DNA of 6,521 nucleotides from Bacteroidales bacterium. Its GTDB lineage: Bacteria > Bacteroidota > Bacteroidia > Bacteroidales > VadinHA17. The notes beneath the pieces are model-generated. The model did no database searches. It was not told where the DNA came from and saw only the letters and a program-made list of their open reading frames with translations. Of the stretch, positions 1 to 5,807 are shown in pieces. Location of the stretch: the NCBI GenBank assembly GCA_017882245.1, contig JADGPV010000186.1, forward strand, positions 1-6,521, written 5' to 3'. How positions within the stretch are numbered: the first letter of the stretch is position 1; each line of letters begins with the position of its first letter. The position numbers were made by a program, and so were the translations under genes.

Positions 1-247
1 ATTTGGATATGATTGGGCCATTGAGGCGAATGAAAAAATGAAGAACTTCATCCTTTCGGATGATCATAAAGCCCTTATCGGTTACAAATCGCAGGGCCGG
101 GCATTTCAGCTGGCTGTCCCGACACCTGAACATTTTATTCCTTTGCTTTATGCTTTGGCATTGAAAGAGGAAAATGAAACTCTAACCTTCTTTAACGACA
201 AGGCTGTGGCAGGGTCATTGTCCATGACATCAATAAGGATAGGATAG
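1..247 (+). CDS. ygiD: 4,5-DOPA-extradiol dioxygenase-like protein (LigB family), 3' end only
   Basis: This is the C-terminal part of a class III extradiol ring-cleavage dioxygenase. The frame is open from position 2 at the left edge (visible start FGYDWAIEANEKM) to TAG at 245-247, giving 81 residues of a family that usually has about 260-280. The stretch VPTPEHFIPLLYAL is the conserved C-terminal signature; its His (codon 131-133) corresponds to one of the metal-binding histidines of E. coli YgiD. The ending FFNDKAVAGSLSMTSIRIG matches the usual end of the family, with G-S-L-S-M as its hallmark. The family is cytoplasmic and cleaves catechol-type substrates such as L-DOPA in vitro; the natural substrate is generally unknown. 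The ATG at position 38 is internal, because homology runs on upstream of it. The gene converges on the lipoprotein gene across a 42-bp gap. The family call is strong; substrate and symbol are less certain. Confidence 0.87.
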   Translation, partial: FGYDWAIEANEKMKNFILSDDHKALIGYKSQGRAFQLAVPTPEHFIPLLYALALKEENETLTFFNDKAVAGSLSMTSIRIG

Positions 248-252
248 AAGAA

Positions 253-267
253 TTTGCGATTTGCGAT
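253..267. repeat. Short period-7 tandem repeat (TTTGCGA, two copies)
   Basis: Two exact copies of TTTGCGA stand head to tail, followed by T, in the 42-bp gap between two convergent genes. The array begins 5 bp after the dioxygenase stop codon. Two copies alone would be unremarkable. It is listed because it has the same 7-bp period, and the same place just behind a stop codon, as the longer arrays elsewhere in the window. No clear hairpin terminator serves either gene here. Confidence 0.5.
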
Positions 268-289
268 AAGACCGCAGAGCCGGCCGACC

Positions 290-826
290 CTAATCCAGCG
301 GAGTGGCAACTATCGAAGCATCAAAACTAAGGTGTACCGCAAAAACCATAGGTCCGCTCACAGTTCCGGAAACAGTACAGGTTATCTTCTTATCACTTTC
401 TAGCTTTTTTGCAGCCTGATCAAGCTTACTCTGATCCACTGCAGGTGTGAATGAATTGCTGGAGGACGTAATATTCGTCTGAGTACAAAGAGTCCCGACA
501 CCGGTAACATCGAGTGACATGGTCGTAATAGTCTGTCCTGAAAGCAAGCCGTTAACTGTTATTACAACAGATTTCAGTTCTACAGCCTTGATCTGGTCGA
601 CATAATTGGCGATGTCATTATTATCTGCAAGATCAAGATCCTTTGACTGAGAAAAATTCAATGCAGCTATTTCTGCAGTCAGATCAAGTGACTTGGTGCC
701 GACTACCGTCACAGGGATATCCAGCGTCAGGTCTGTGGGAATGGTCAGGTCGATTTGCTTTTTCAACCAATCGCAACCCGGAAGCAGAAGAATTGCTGCA
801 AGTAACAATGTAAGTTTAGTTTTCAT
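290..826 (-). CDS. Predicted lipoprotein of unknown function
   Basis: This 178-residue protein starts with a typical lipoprotein signal: two lysines in MKTK, a hydrophobic stretch, and the lipobox L-L-P-G-C with the lipidated Cys at residue 18. It is therefore probably anchored in a membrane facing the periplasm or the cell surface. The rest alternates polar and hydrophobic residues in a way that suggests mainly beta structure, with a short helical-looking stretch around 131-146 (SKLDQAAKKLESDKK). Two further cysteines (114 and 150) flank that stretch and could form a disulfide. I do not recognise a named family; the stretch around ANYVDQIKAVELKSV resembles uncharacterised Bacteroidota lipoproteins, but this is only an impression. 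The ATG at 824-826 has no clear ribosome binding site. No TAnnTTTG box is visible in the 180 bp upstream, so it may be read through from the helicase gene or have another promoter type. Confidence 0.8.
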   Translation of the reverse strand: MKTKLTLLLAAILLLPGCDWLKKQIDLTIPTDLTLDIPVTVVGTKSLDLTAEIAALNFSQSKDLDLADNNDIANYVDQIKAVELKSVVITVNGLLSGQTITTMSLDVTGVGTLCTQTNITSSSNSFTPAVDQSKLDQAAKKLESDKKITCTVSGTVSGPMVFAVHLSFDASIVATPLD

Positions 827-1006
827 GGGATTAATTTTTTACGAGTCTATATTTTAATAATGTAATGCCAGAATTTGAAAATTGATCACGTAAAATGTGC
901 CCGTAGATAATAGTTTTCTACTCAACATACCGGAAGCATAAAGTCAGTAATAGTGCACAATTTGTCAGCCAATTTATGCAAAAATTTCGACAAATGCAAA
1001 TGACCA

Positions 1007-2176
1007 TCAGGACCTCGGGCTGTGACTGCCTTTTTTACCATGTGTTTCAGCGATGAAGGCTGGCAGGGGCGCCTTGTATACTTCGTAGCCGATCAGCTTT
1101 TCGATGCGCTGAATTTTATAAACGTCATCCCTGTTGACCAGTGTTATTGCAACGCCGGTGGCTTCGGCACGTGCCGTGCGACCTATACGATGGACGTAAT
1201 CCTCGGCGTCTGACGGTGTATCAAAATTGATTACCAGGTTGATGTCTTTGATATCGATCCCGCGGCTCAGCACATCGGTAGCCACCAGAACCCGTGTCCT
1301 GCGCGACCGGAACCGTAACAGGGTGCTCTCTCTATCCTTCTGTTCAAGGTCGGAGGAGATGCCTTCTACAATAAAATTCTTTGAACGGAGTCCGCGCACT
1401 ATTTCACTCACCTTTCTTTTAGTGGAGCTGAATATCAGGATGCTTGTGTAATCAGGATTATCAGCAAGAAGACTGTTAATCAGCGGAATCTTCTGACTGT
1501 CGTCGAGCATATATACGGCCTGTATGACACCATCGACAGGCTTTGACATTTCCAGGGCGATCTCCGCAGGGCTGTTCATGATATGTTTTGACATAGATCG
1601 TATCCTGGGTGGCATGGTAGCGCTGAACATCAGCGTCTGTCGCCTCTTCGGCACGAAGGAGATGATATGCATGATATCGTCGTAAAACCCGATGTCGAGC
1701 ATACGGTCAGCCTCATCAAGCACCAGCACCTCCAGCTGAGTGAATTTCACGTACCCGAGGTTAAGGTGAGATATCAGCCTTCCGGGTGTAGCAACGATTA
1801 TATCCGCACCTTTCGAGAGGGCATTCTTCTCCTGGTCCCAGTCGCTGCCGTCGCCGCCACCATAGACAGCCAGGGAGGTGATATTAAGCGTGTAAGCCAG
1901 TCCTTGTATCTGCTGGTCGATCTGTATGGCCAGCTCACGTGTGGGGACAAGCACAAGGGTATGGGTATGGGTGGGACGGTTGTCTGTAATGCTGTTCATT
2001 ATGGGCAGGAGATAGGCGGCGGTCTTGCCGGTGCCTGTCTGTGCGCAACCGATGAGGTCCTTGCCCGCGAGAATAACCGGGATGGCTTTTTCCTGAATGG
2101 GAGTGGTCTCGGTGAAGCCCATGTAGTTAATTGATTCCAGCAACTCCGGATTCAGATCCAATTCGTCAAATATCAT
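1007..2176 (-). CDS. DEAD-box ATP-dependent RNA helicase, RhlE-like
   Basis: This 389-residue protein has the complete DEAD-box core. In order: the Q motif around 21-28 (F-T-E-T-T-P-I-Q), motif I AQTGTGKT (45-52), motif Ia PTRELA (78-83), motif Ib TPGR (130-133), motif II DEAD (154-157), motif III SAT (185-187), motif IV IFSST (248-252), motif V with RGIDI (305-309) and motif VI HRIGRTAR (329-336). It should unwind short RNA duplexes with ATP in the cytoplasm, for example in ribosome assembly, RNA decay or cold adaptation. After the second RecA domain only a short basic tail remains (ending KKGSHSPRS), unlike RhlE proteins with long RG-rich or basic tails. The stretch YGGGDGSDWDQ is, from memory, common in Bacteroidota helicases. 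All key residues are intact. The ATG at 2174-2176 fits the usual distance from the N-terminus to the Q motif. Which RhlE/CshA-like subfamily it belongs to is uncertain. Confidence 0.95.
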   Translation of the reverse strand: MIFDELDLNPELLESINYMGFTETTPIQEKAIPVILAGKDLIGCAQTGTGKTAAYLLPIMNSITDNRPTHTHTLVLVPTRELAIQIDQQIQGLAYTLNITSLAVYGGGDGSDWDQEKNALSKGADIIVATPGRLISHLNLGYVKFTQLEVLVLDEADRMLDIGFYDDIMHIISFVPKRRQTLMFSATMPPRIRSMSKHIMNSPAEIALEMSKPVDGVIQAVYMLDDSQKIPLINSLLADNPDYTSILIFSSTKRKVSEIVRGLRSKNFIVEGISSDLEQKDRESTLLRFRSRRTRVLVATDVLSRGIDIKDINLVINFDTPSDAEDYVHRIGRTARAEATGVAITLVNRDDVYKIQRIEKLIGYEVYKAPLPAFIAETHGKKGSHSPRS

Positions 2177-2211
2177 TTATGCCTTGTGCGGTTTATTCGT
2201 GAGTGAGTTGG

Positions 2212-2219
2212 CAAAATTA
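2212..2219 (-). promoter_or_regulatory. Possible Bacteroidota -7 promoter box for the helicase gene
   Basis: On the minus strand this reads TAATTTTG, an exact match to the TAnnTTTG -7 consensus of the main Bacteroidota sigma factor. It would start transcription about 28 bp before the helicase ATG. No TTTG-like -33 box is found 19-21 bp upstream. That stretch lies inside the GGCANTA heptamer array (2230-2257). The 8-bp match in AT-rich DNA could be chance. Confidence 0.38.
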
Positions 2220-2229
2220 ATAAAAAAAT

Positions 2230-2257
2230 GGCAGCAGGCATTAGGCAGTAGGCAATA
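2230..2257. repeat. Period-7 tandem array, four copies of GGCANTA type
   Basis: Four units in perfect 7-bp register: GGCAGCA, GGCATTA, GGCAGTA and GGCAATA. Units share GGCA and a final A, and vary at positions 5 and 6. The array lies about 55 bp upstream of the helicase start codon, directly behind the predicted -7 box. It could be degenerate slippage DNA or carry a regulatory role; the sequence alone does not say which. Confidence 0.75.
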
Positions 2258-2282
2258 GTATTCGCATGGAGCATGTTGACGA

Positions 2283-2320
2283 TCCGCCGTATGGCGGAGA
2301 GGAAATCCCGCGCAGCGGGA
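2283..2320. repeat. Pair of GC-rich hairpins (REP/MITE-like)
   Basis: Two perfect inverted repeats lie 7 bp apart. The first has stem TCCGCC (2283-2288), a 4-base loop and GGCGGA (2293-2298). The second has stem TCCCGC (2306-2311), a 3-base loop and GCGGGA (2315-2320). They are much more GC-rich than the AT-rich promoter-like DNA beside them. Neither is followed by a T-tract on either strand, so they do not look like standard intrinsic terminators. Paired short hairpins in a gap are typical of REP-like or small non-autonomous elements; that label is inference. Confidence 0.6.
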
Positions 2321-2342
2321 GGGCAGGGGGCATGGAGAAATT

Positions 2343-2374
2343 GAACAAACGAACATTAGAACATTTGAATAATC
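2343..2374. repeat. Period-8 tandem array, four copies of GAACATTN type
   Basis: Four units in 8-bp register: GAACAAAC, GAACATTA, GAACATTT and GAATAATC, followed by a partial GAAATCA. All begin with GAA. It is the only clear period-8 array in the window and sits between the hairpin pair and the AACTGAC heptamers. The units are degenerate, so the array is older than, or less constrained than, the CCTTGAA array further right. Confidence 0.6.
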
Positions 2375-2382
2375 GAAATCAG

Positions 2383-2396
2383 AACTGACAACTGAC
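2383..2396. repeat. Period-7 repeat AACTGAC, two exact copies
   Basis: Two head-to-tail copies of AACTGAC lie between the period-8 array and the next hairpin. This is weak evidence by itself. It gains weight from the neighbouring arrays of the same period in the same gap. Confidence 0.45.
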
Positions 2397-2403
2397 TGCA
2401 GAA

Positions 2404-2450
2404 CCGTCCCGACGCTTCGGTCGGGATCTCCGCTTCGCTTCGACATGACC
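2404..2450 (-). repeat. GC-rich hairpin with CGCTTCG repeats; REP/MITE-like element
   Basis: A perfect 7-bp stem, TCCCGAC (2407-2413) and GTCGGGA (2420-2426), encloses the loop GCTTCG. CGCTTCG occurs at 2413-2419, 2431-2437 and 2436-2442. Read on the minus strand the unit begins GGTCATGTCGAAGCGAAGCG and ends in the hairpin. This resembles a repeat seen between genes in many Bacteroidota genomes, often starting GTCATNTCGA; that recognition is from memory. It lies behind the peptidase gene and might affect its transcript end, but there is no T-tract after the stem. Confidence 0.6.
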
Positions 2451-2454
2451 GAAG

Positions 2455-2495
2455 GACCTCAGACCCTGATACTTCAGACCCTCAGACCTCAGACC
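2455..2495. repeat. Interrupted period-7 array, GACCTCA type
   Basis: Units of GACCTCA or close variants occur at 2455-2461, 2477-2484 (8 bp, one extra C), 2485-2491 and a partial at 2492-2495, with a diverged stretch (2462-2476) inside. The array ends 3 bp from the stop codon of the peptidase gene (2499-2501), so it lies directly behind that gene's 3' end. Together with the preceding repeats it fills the rest of the 322-bp gap 2177-2498, in which I see no plausible gene. Confidence 0.6.
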
Positions 2496-2498
2496 AGA

Positions 2499-4643
2499 TT
2501 AAAACACCCCCATCTCCTTCAGGAGGAAGCTGGCGTTACTGAATTTTTCCGTAACGAACAAAACGTACCTGAAATCGACTGCGATGCATCGCTGGAGAGT
2601 ATAATCATACTGCCAATTGCTTGTCATAGCCTCATAGTTGCCATCAAAGGCAATACCTATTATCTCACCTCTGGCATTCATGACAGGACTGCCGCTGTTT
2701 CCTCCGGTGATGTCACACTGGTTCAGGAAGGCGACAGGGACATCTGTCAGCTCCGGATCAGACCACCGGCCATAATCTTTCACCTCCTCGAGCTTCACCA
2801 GTCCGGCCGGAGCATCAAAGGGTTCCGCGCCGGTGTTCTTCTCAACCACTCCCTTCAGTGATGTGAACGGCTCGTACCAGACAGCATCAGCAGGCTTGTA
2901 TCCTTTTATCGGTCCCCAGGTAAATCTGATGGTGCCGCTTGCATCGGGATAAAGAGCTGATCCCTTCCATTCGTACAGGGCTTCGATATACTCTTTCCTG
3001 AGCGCAGTTACATTGGCGCCGAAGGCTTGGGAAATCTTCGAAGCTTCCTCTGAAGCGTCATAAATACCGGCTGCGATACCTATAAAAGGATCATCAAGTT
3101 TTACCAGCTCGGATGACGGTTTGCCGATAAGACCCTTTGCAAATTCCATATCTTTCAGCTTTGAAGTGCTGTAAGCCTTTTCAACCCATTGCTCAAGCGT
3201 CATCCCTGAACCGGTAAAAATATACTCCAGTCCGGCTATACGCTGGCCTGCCGGAAGTGCCTCTGCCATCTTCAGGGCTCTCAGCAGCATTGCCTCGTCA
3301 ACAGGCTCATAGTAGTCGTTATAGGTATAACTCATGCCATTGGCGTATTCCTTAAGAGTTTCTTCAGTCAGTCCCGGTTGTCTCTCTTCCTCAGGCTTCT
3401 CCATCTCCCGGGCTACACCGTAAACCTGAGCTGCCACACCTGATAGGGTGCCGGAGAGACTCTGCAGGATACCAATGACATTATCTCTTTCCCTTGTCTT
3501 TTCCAGCATATCATACTGTGCCTTTTCCTTTGCCAGGATATCAGCATATTTCGATTTTCTCTCAGGGTTACTGTTTGCCCACGTCAGGAACTCTTTTTCA
3601 TAGTCGAGCTTTTTCTGCAGGAAACCAGTTTTTGCCATCCCGTCGATGTTTCCCTGGTAGTTCTTCATTGCATTTGCCAGTCCTTTCTCAAGGCTGGCGA
3701 CCTTAATCTGTCCTGCAGGGTCATCTTTGGTGAGTCCTTCGCAGAGATCAATTATTGCCTTGAAGTTGCTGATAGAGAAAGGATAGTTCTTTTGGAGGTT
3801 CCAGGCGACAGAGTTAGAAGAACGGTACCTCGTAGTGCTGCCCGGGTAGCCAATAATAAAGTTAAAGTCTCCCTCGTCAATATCTCCCTGGGCGACCTTT
3901 AGCCACACTTCAGGCTTGTAAGGAACGTTCTCAGCGCTGTATTCAGTACCTTCGCCTTTGGGACTGACATACACCCTCATGAATGAGAAGTCGCCTGTAT
4001 GCCTGGGCCACATCCAGTTATCGGTCTCGCCTCCGTAGTTTCCAATGGAAGAGGGAGGAGCGTAGACGATACGTATATCTTTGAAAACCTTATAGGTATG
4101 CATGATGTACTGTTTTCCTTCAAAAAGTGAAACGACATCTGCCTCGTGGTCGCCTTTCTTTTCTTTCACCGCCTCAGTCATGGAGGCAATTTTCTCAGTT
4201 ATTTTTTTGTTTCTTTCGACAGGGTCAGTTATGCCTTCTGCGTCTGCCAGCACCTCTTTGGTTACATCCTTCATCTCAAGCATGATCTGGGCCTGGTAGC
4301 CCGGTGCGCTTATTTCGGCAGTTCGCTCTCTTGCCAGGAAGCCGTTGGTCAGGTAGTCGCTGCTGACGCTTGATGCCCTCTGGAGCGCTGTGTAAGCCAC
4401 ATGGTGGTTGGTGACGACCAGTCCTTCAGGTGATACGAATGAAGCAGTGCCTCCTCCGAGCTGGAGAACGGCATTGGCAAGGCAGGGCTTGCCAGGACTG
4501 TAGATCTTCTCAACGGGTATCTGAAGTCCTTTTTTGGCAAGATCAAGTTGTCCCAACTGTGACAGAAGCCACATTCCCTCCTGAGCAACAGCTGATAGGG
4601 AGGTAAGAGTACAAAAAACGGTAACGATTAAAAGTTTTTTCAT
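2499..4643 (-). CDS. dpp7: S46-family dipeptidyl peptidase, DPP7 type, secreted
   Basis: This serine exopeptidase removes dipeptides from the N-terminus of peptides, normally in the periplasm, and supports growth on peptides. The 714 residues match the family's usual length. A signal peptide (MKKLLIV..., cut predicted after AVA at residue 20) precedes the typical mature start EGMWLLSQL. The catalytic triad, placed by motif and spacing, is His81 in TNHHVAY, Asp218 in PRHTGDF and Ser650 in GGNSGSP. DNWMWPRH (208-215) is the conserved segment thought to bind the substrate amino group. Eighteen residues after the serine stands Gly668 (FDGN), where DPP11 has an Arg that selects Asp/Glu. Gly indicates DPP7-type preference for hydrophobic residues at P1. 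I chose the ATG at 4641-4643 because the signal peptide begins there; MTAMKK (4652) is possible, and a TTG at 4694 is unlikely. The promoter at 4711-4741 suggests independent transcription. Confidence 0.95.
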   Translation of the reverse strand: MKKLLIVTVFCTLTSLSAVAQEGMWLLSQLGQLDLAKKGLQIPVEKIYSPGKPCLANAVLQLGGGTASFVSPEGLVVTNHHVAYTALQRASSVSSDYLTNGFLARERTAEISAPGYQAQIMLEMKDVTKEVLADAEGITDPVERNKKITEKIASMTEAVKEKKGDHEADVVSLFEGKQYIMHTYKVFKDIRIVYAPPSSIGNYGGETDNWMWPRHTGDFSFMRVYVSPKGEGTEYSAENVPYKPEVWLKVAQGDIDEGDFNFIIGYPGSTTRYRSSNSVAWNLQKNYPFSISNFKAIIDLCEGLTKDDPAGQIKVASLEKGLANAMKNYQGNIDGMAKTGFLQKKLDYEKEFLTWANSNPERKSKYADILAKEKAQYDMLEKTRERDNVIGILQSLSGTLSGVAAQVYGVAREMEKPEEERQPGLTEETLKEYANGMSYTYNDYYEPVDEAMLLRALKMAEALPAGQRIAGLEYIFTGSGMTLEQWVEKAYSTSKLKDMEFAKGLIGKPSSELVKLDDPFIGIAAGIYDASEEASKISQAFGANVTALRKEYIEALYEWKGSALYPDASGTIRFTWGPIKGYKPADAVWYEPFTSLKGVVEKNTGAEPFDAPAGLVKLEEVKDYGRWSDPELTDVPVAFLNQCDITGGNSGSPVMNARGEIIGIAFDGNYEAMTSNWQYDYTLQRCIAVDFRYVLFVTEKFSNASFLLKEMGVF

Positions 4644-4710
4644 GGCGGTCATTTGATTAACTATGTTCCTACTAATATAGGAAAATTGAGGCAATAGAAT
4701 GCCGGGTGTT

Positions 4711-4741
4711 CAAAAATAGCCCGATGAGCTATTTCAGCGAA
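4711..4741 (-). promoter_or_regulatory. Predicted Bacteroidota -33/-7 promoter of the S46 peptidase gene
   Basis: On the minus strand the -7 box is TATTTTTG (4711-4718), an exact match to TAnnTTTG. A -33 box TTCG (4738-4741, consensus TTTG) lies 19 bp upstream, the expected spacing. Transcription would start near 4705, leaving a leader of about 60 nt before the ATG at 4643. It lies between the CCTTGAA repeat array and the gene. Confidence 0.5.
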
Positions 4742-4804
4742 TAAGCCAGATCGCATGGGAGCTGCAGTAACAGCGCCCCGCTCTTGAACATCAGGACCCA
4801 AGTG

Positions 4805-4846
4805 CCTTGAACCTTGAACCTGGAACCTTGAACCTTGAACCTGGAG
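4805..4846. repeat. Period-7 tandem array, six copies of CCTTGAA type
   Basis: Six units in perfect 7-bp register: CCTTGAA, CCTTGAA, CCTGGAA, CCTTGAA, CCTTGAA and CCTGGAG. Only T-to-G at position 4 and one final base vary. The third and sixth units share the G variant, so a 21-bp higher-order unit (two T-type, one G-type) seems to have been duplicated. The array ends 1 bp from the stop codon of the GldLM-like gene (4848-4850), so it forms the first bases behind that gene's 3' end. Confidence 0.85.
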
Positions 4847-4847
4847 C

Positions 4848-5789
4848 TTAATTCAGGCCGGCCTTCAGCAGCTTCAGGTTGGTCTCGAGGCCGTCAAGGT
4901 AGATGACAGACCAGACTCTTGGGGATGTACCAAACTTCCCATGAGTCCATCCGTCAGGGTCTTCCGGTGTTTCCTCAAAGTTAAAGATCGCCGGCGCCGC
5001 TATGGCCAGCTCCTTATAGCCGGCAGACTTCTCAAGGTCCCGGATAAGTTCACTGATACCGGTCTGAAGTCTTATATCAAGCGTGGGTTTCTTCCCTTTA
5101 ATTACTAAAGCCACTGCTGCAATATCCGATGCTTCCGGACGCGGAAAGCTCCATGGATCATCTTTCCACTGTTCCTCAGTTATACCACCGCTGGCGAATA
5201 TCAGCGACTGGTAGTCGTTTACGATCTTAAGCAGGTCATCTATCTTCTGACCCACAAGTGACTGAACGGCAGGAGAGGGGATCTCATCCAGCGCCGCCTC
5301 CACCCTGTTATAGTTTCCTGATAACTGCATGCTGTCATCGATCTTTTCCTTCGAGACGTTCAATGCCAGCAGAGCAGAGAAGACGGATACTCCTGCAAGA
5401 AGTACCAGTACGGCAACAGTATTATTGATATTGAAGTTTTTATCCTTCGCTGTCACTGCAAGGAATACAGGAAGAAAAACAACATACGGGAAGGGCAGTG
5501 CAATCATCAGGGCTATGCCTGCTCCGGGCCAGTGCATGATCTTGTACAGCATGCCGCCGAAAACCACAAAGCAGGTAAGCCATGTCACGACGTAAAGCAA
5601 CGCATTCTTGCGATCACCTTCGGTATTGTAATGATTTTTCAGGGCAAGAGGAAGAAACACACAAACAAGTGTAAATACCCCGATTACAAGCAGGTGGGCT
5701 CCTCCCGGCCAATGATTTATCTTGAGAAGCGCACCTGATATTATTATCGCTATCGTTATAAGGCCTAACGTATATATCTTTTGTTTCAT
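4848..5789 (-). CDS. GldL/GldM-like fusion membrane protein
   Basis: This 313-residue inner-membrane protein appears to combine parts of GldL and GldM, the two subunits of the gliding/type IX secretion motor. Five hydrophobic segments are visible: about 5-24, 31-50, 64-82, 91-113 and 124-145. The first two pairs each carry the GldL signature, LKINHWPGG (22-30) and YKIMHWPGA (82-90). The fifth ends in ALLALNVSKE (139-148), nearly identical to the end of the single GldM transmembrane helix. The remaining 165 residues would be periplasmic. The last 35 (W281 to N313, with F-G-T-S-P and L-x-x-L-x-x-N-L) resemble the end of GldM's first periplasmic domain, after which GldM normally continues with further domains. 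Charged loops at 51-63 and 114-119 fit an N-inside, C-outside topology. It follows a paralogue by 18 bp, so the two are probably one operon. Family similarity is from memory; motor function is unproven. Confidence 0.75.
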   Translation of the reverse strand: MKQKIYTLGLITIAIIISGALLKINHWPGGAHLLVIGVFTLVCVFLPLALKNHYNTEGDRKNALLYVVTWLTCFVVFGGMLYKIMHWPGAGIALMIALPFPYVVFLPVFLAVTAKDKNFNINNTVAVLVLLAGVSVFSALLALNVSKEKIDDSMQLSGNYNRVEAALDEIPSPAVQSLVGQKIDDLLKIVNDYQSLIFASGGITEEQWKDDPWSFPRPEASDIAAVALVIKGKKPTLDIRLQTGISELIRDLEKSAGYKELAIAAPAIFNFEETPEDPDGWTHGKFGTSPRVWSVIYLDGLETNLKLLKAGLN

Positions 5790-5807
5790 GATCTTATATT
5801 TTATTGA

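Noticed and set aside
961..994. Inverted repeat TTTGTC...GACAAA behind the helicase gene as a terminator
   Set aside because: The stem is only 6 bp and AT-rich, the loop is 22 bp, and there is no T-tract; likely chance.
1667..2134. Plus-strand open frame of 155 codons
   Set aside because: It lies entirely antisense to the intact DEAD-box helicase gene and shows no recognisable domain.
2407..2426. Hairpin as an intrinsic terminator for the peptidase gene
   Set aside because: The stem is good, but no run of T follows it on the minus strand; it fits a REP-like repeat better.
2177..2446. Minus-strand open frame of 89 codons upstream of the helicase gene
   Set aside because: It runs straight through the heptamer arrays and hairpins, its composition (many Cys, Pro and His) is not protein-like, and it would leave no room for the helicase promoter.
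2230..2495. CRISPR array
   Set aside because: Repeat units are only 7-8 bp, directly adjacent and without unique spacers; no cas gene is present.
2445..2861. Plus-strand open frame of 138 codons
   Set aside because: It begins inside the intergenic repeats and is antisense to the conserved catalytic-serine end of the S46 peptidase.
4644..4694. Longer N-terminus for the S46 peptidase from a TTG at 4692-4694
   Set aside because: The extra 17 residues would stand in front of a textbook signal peptide, and the ATG at 4641-4643 fits the family's usual length.
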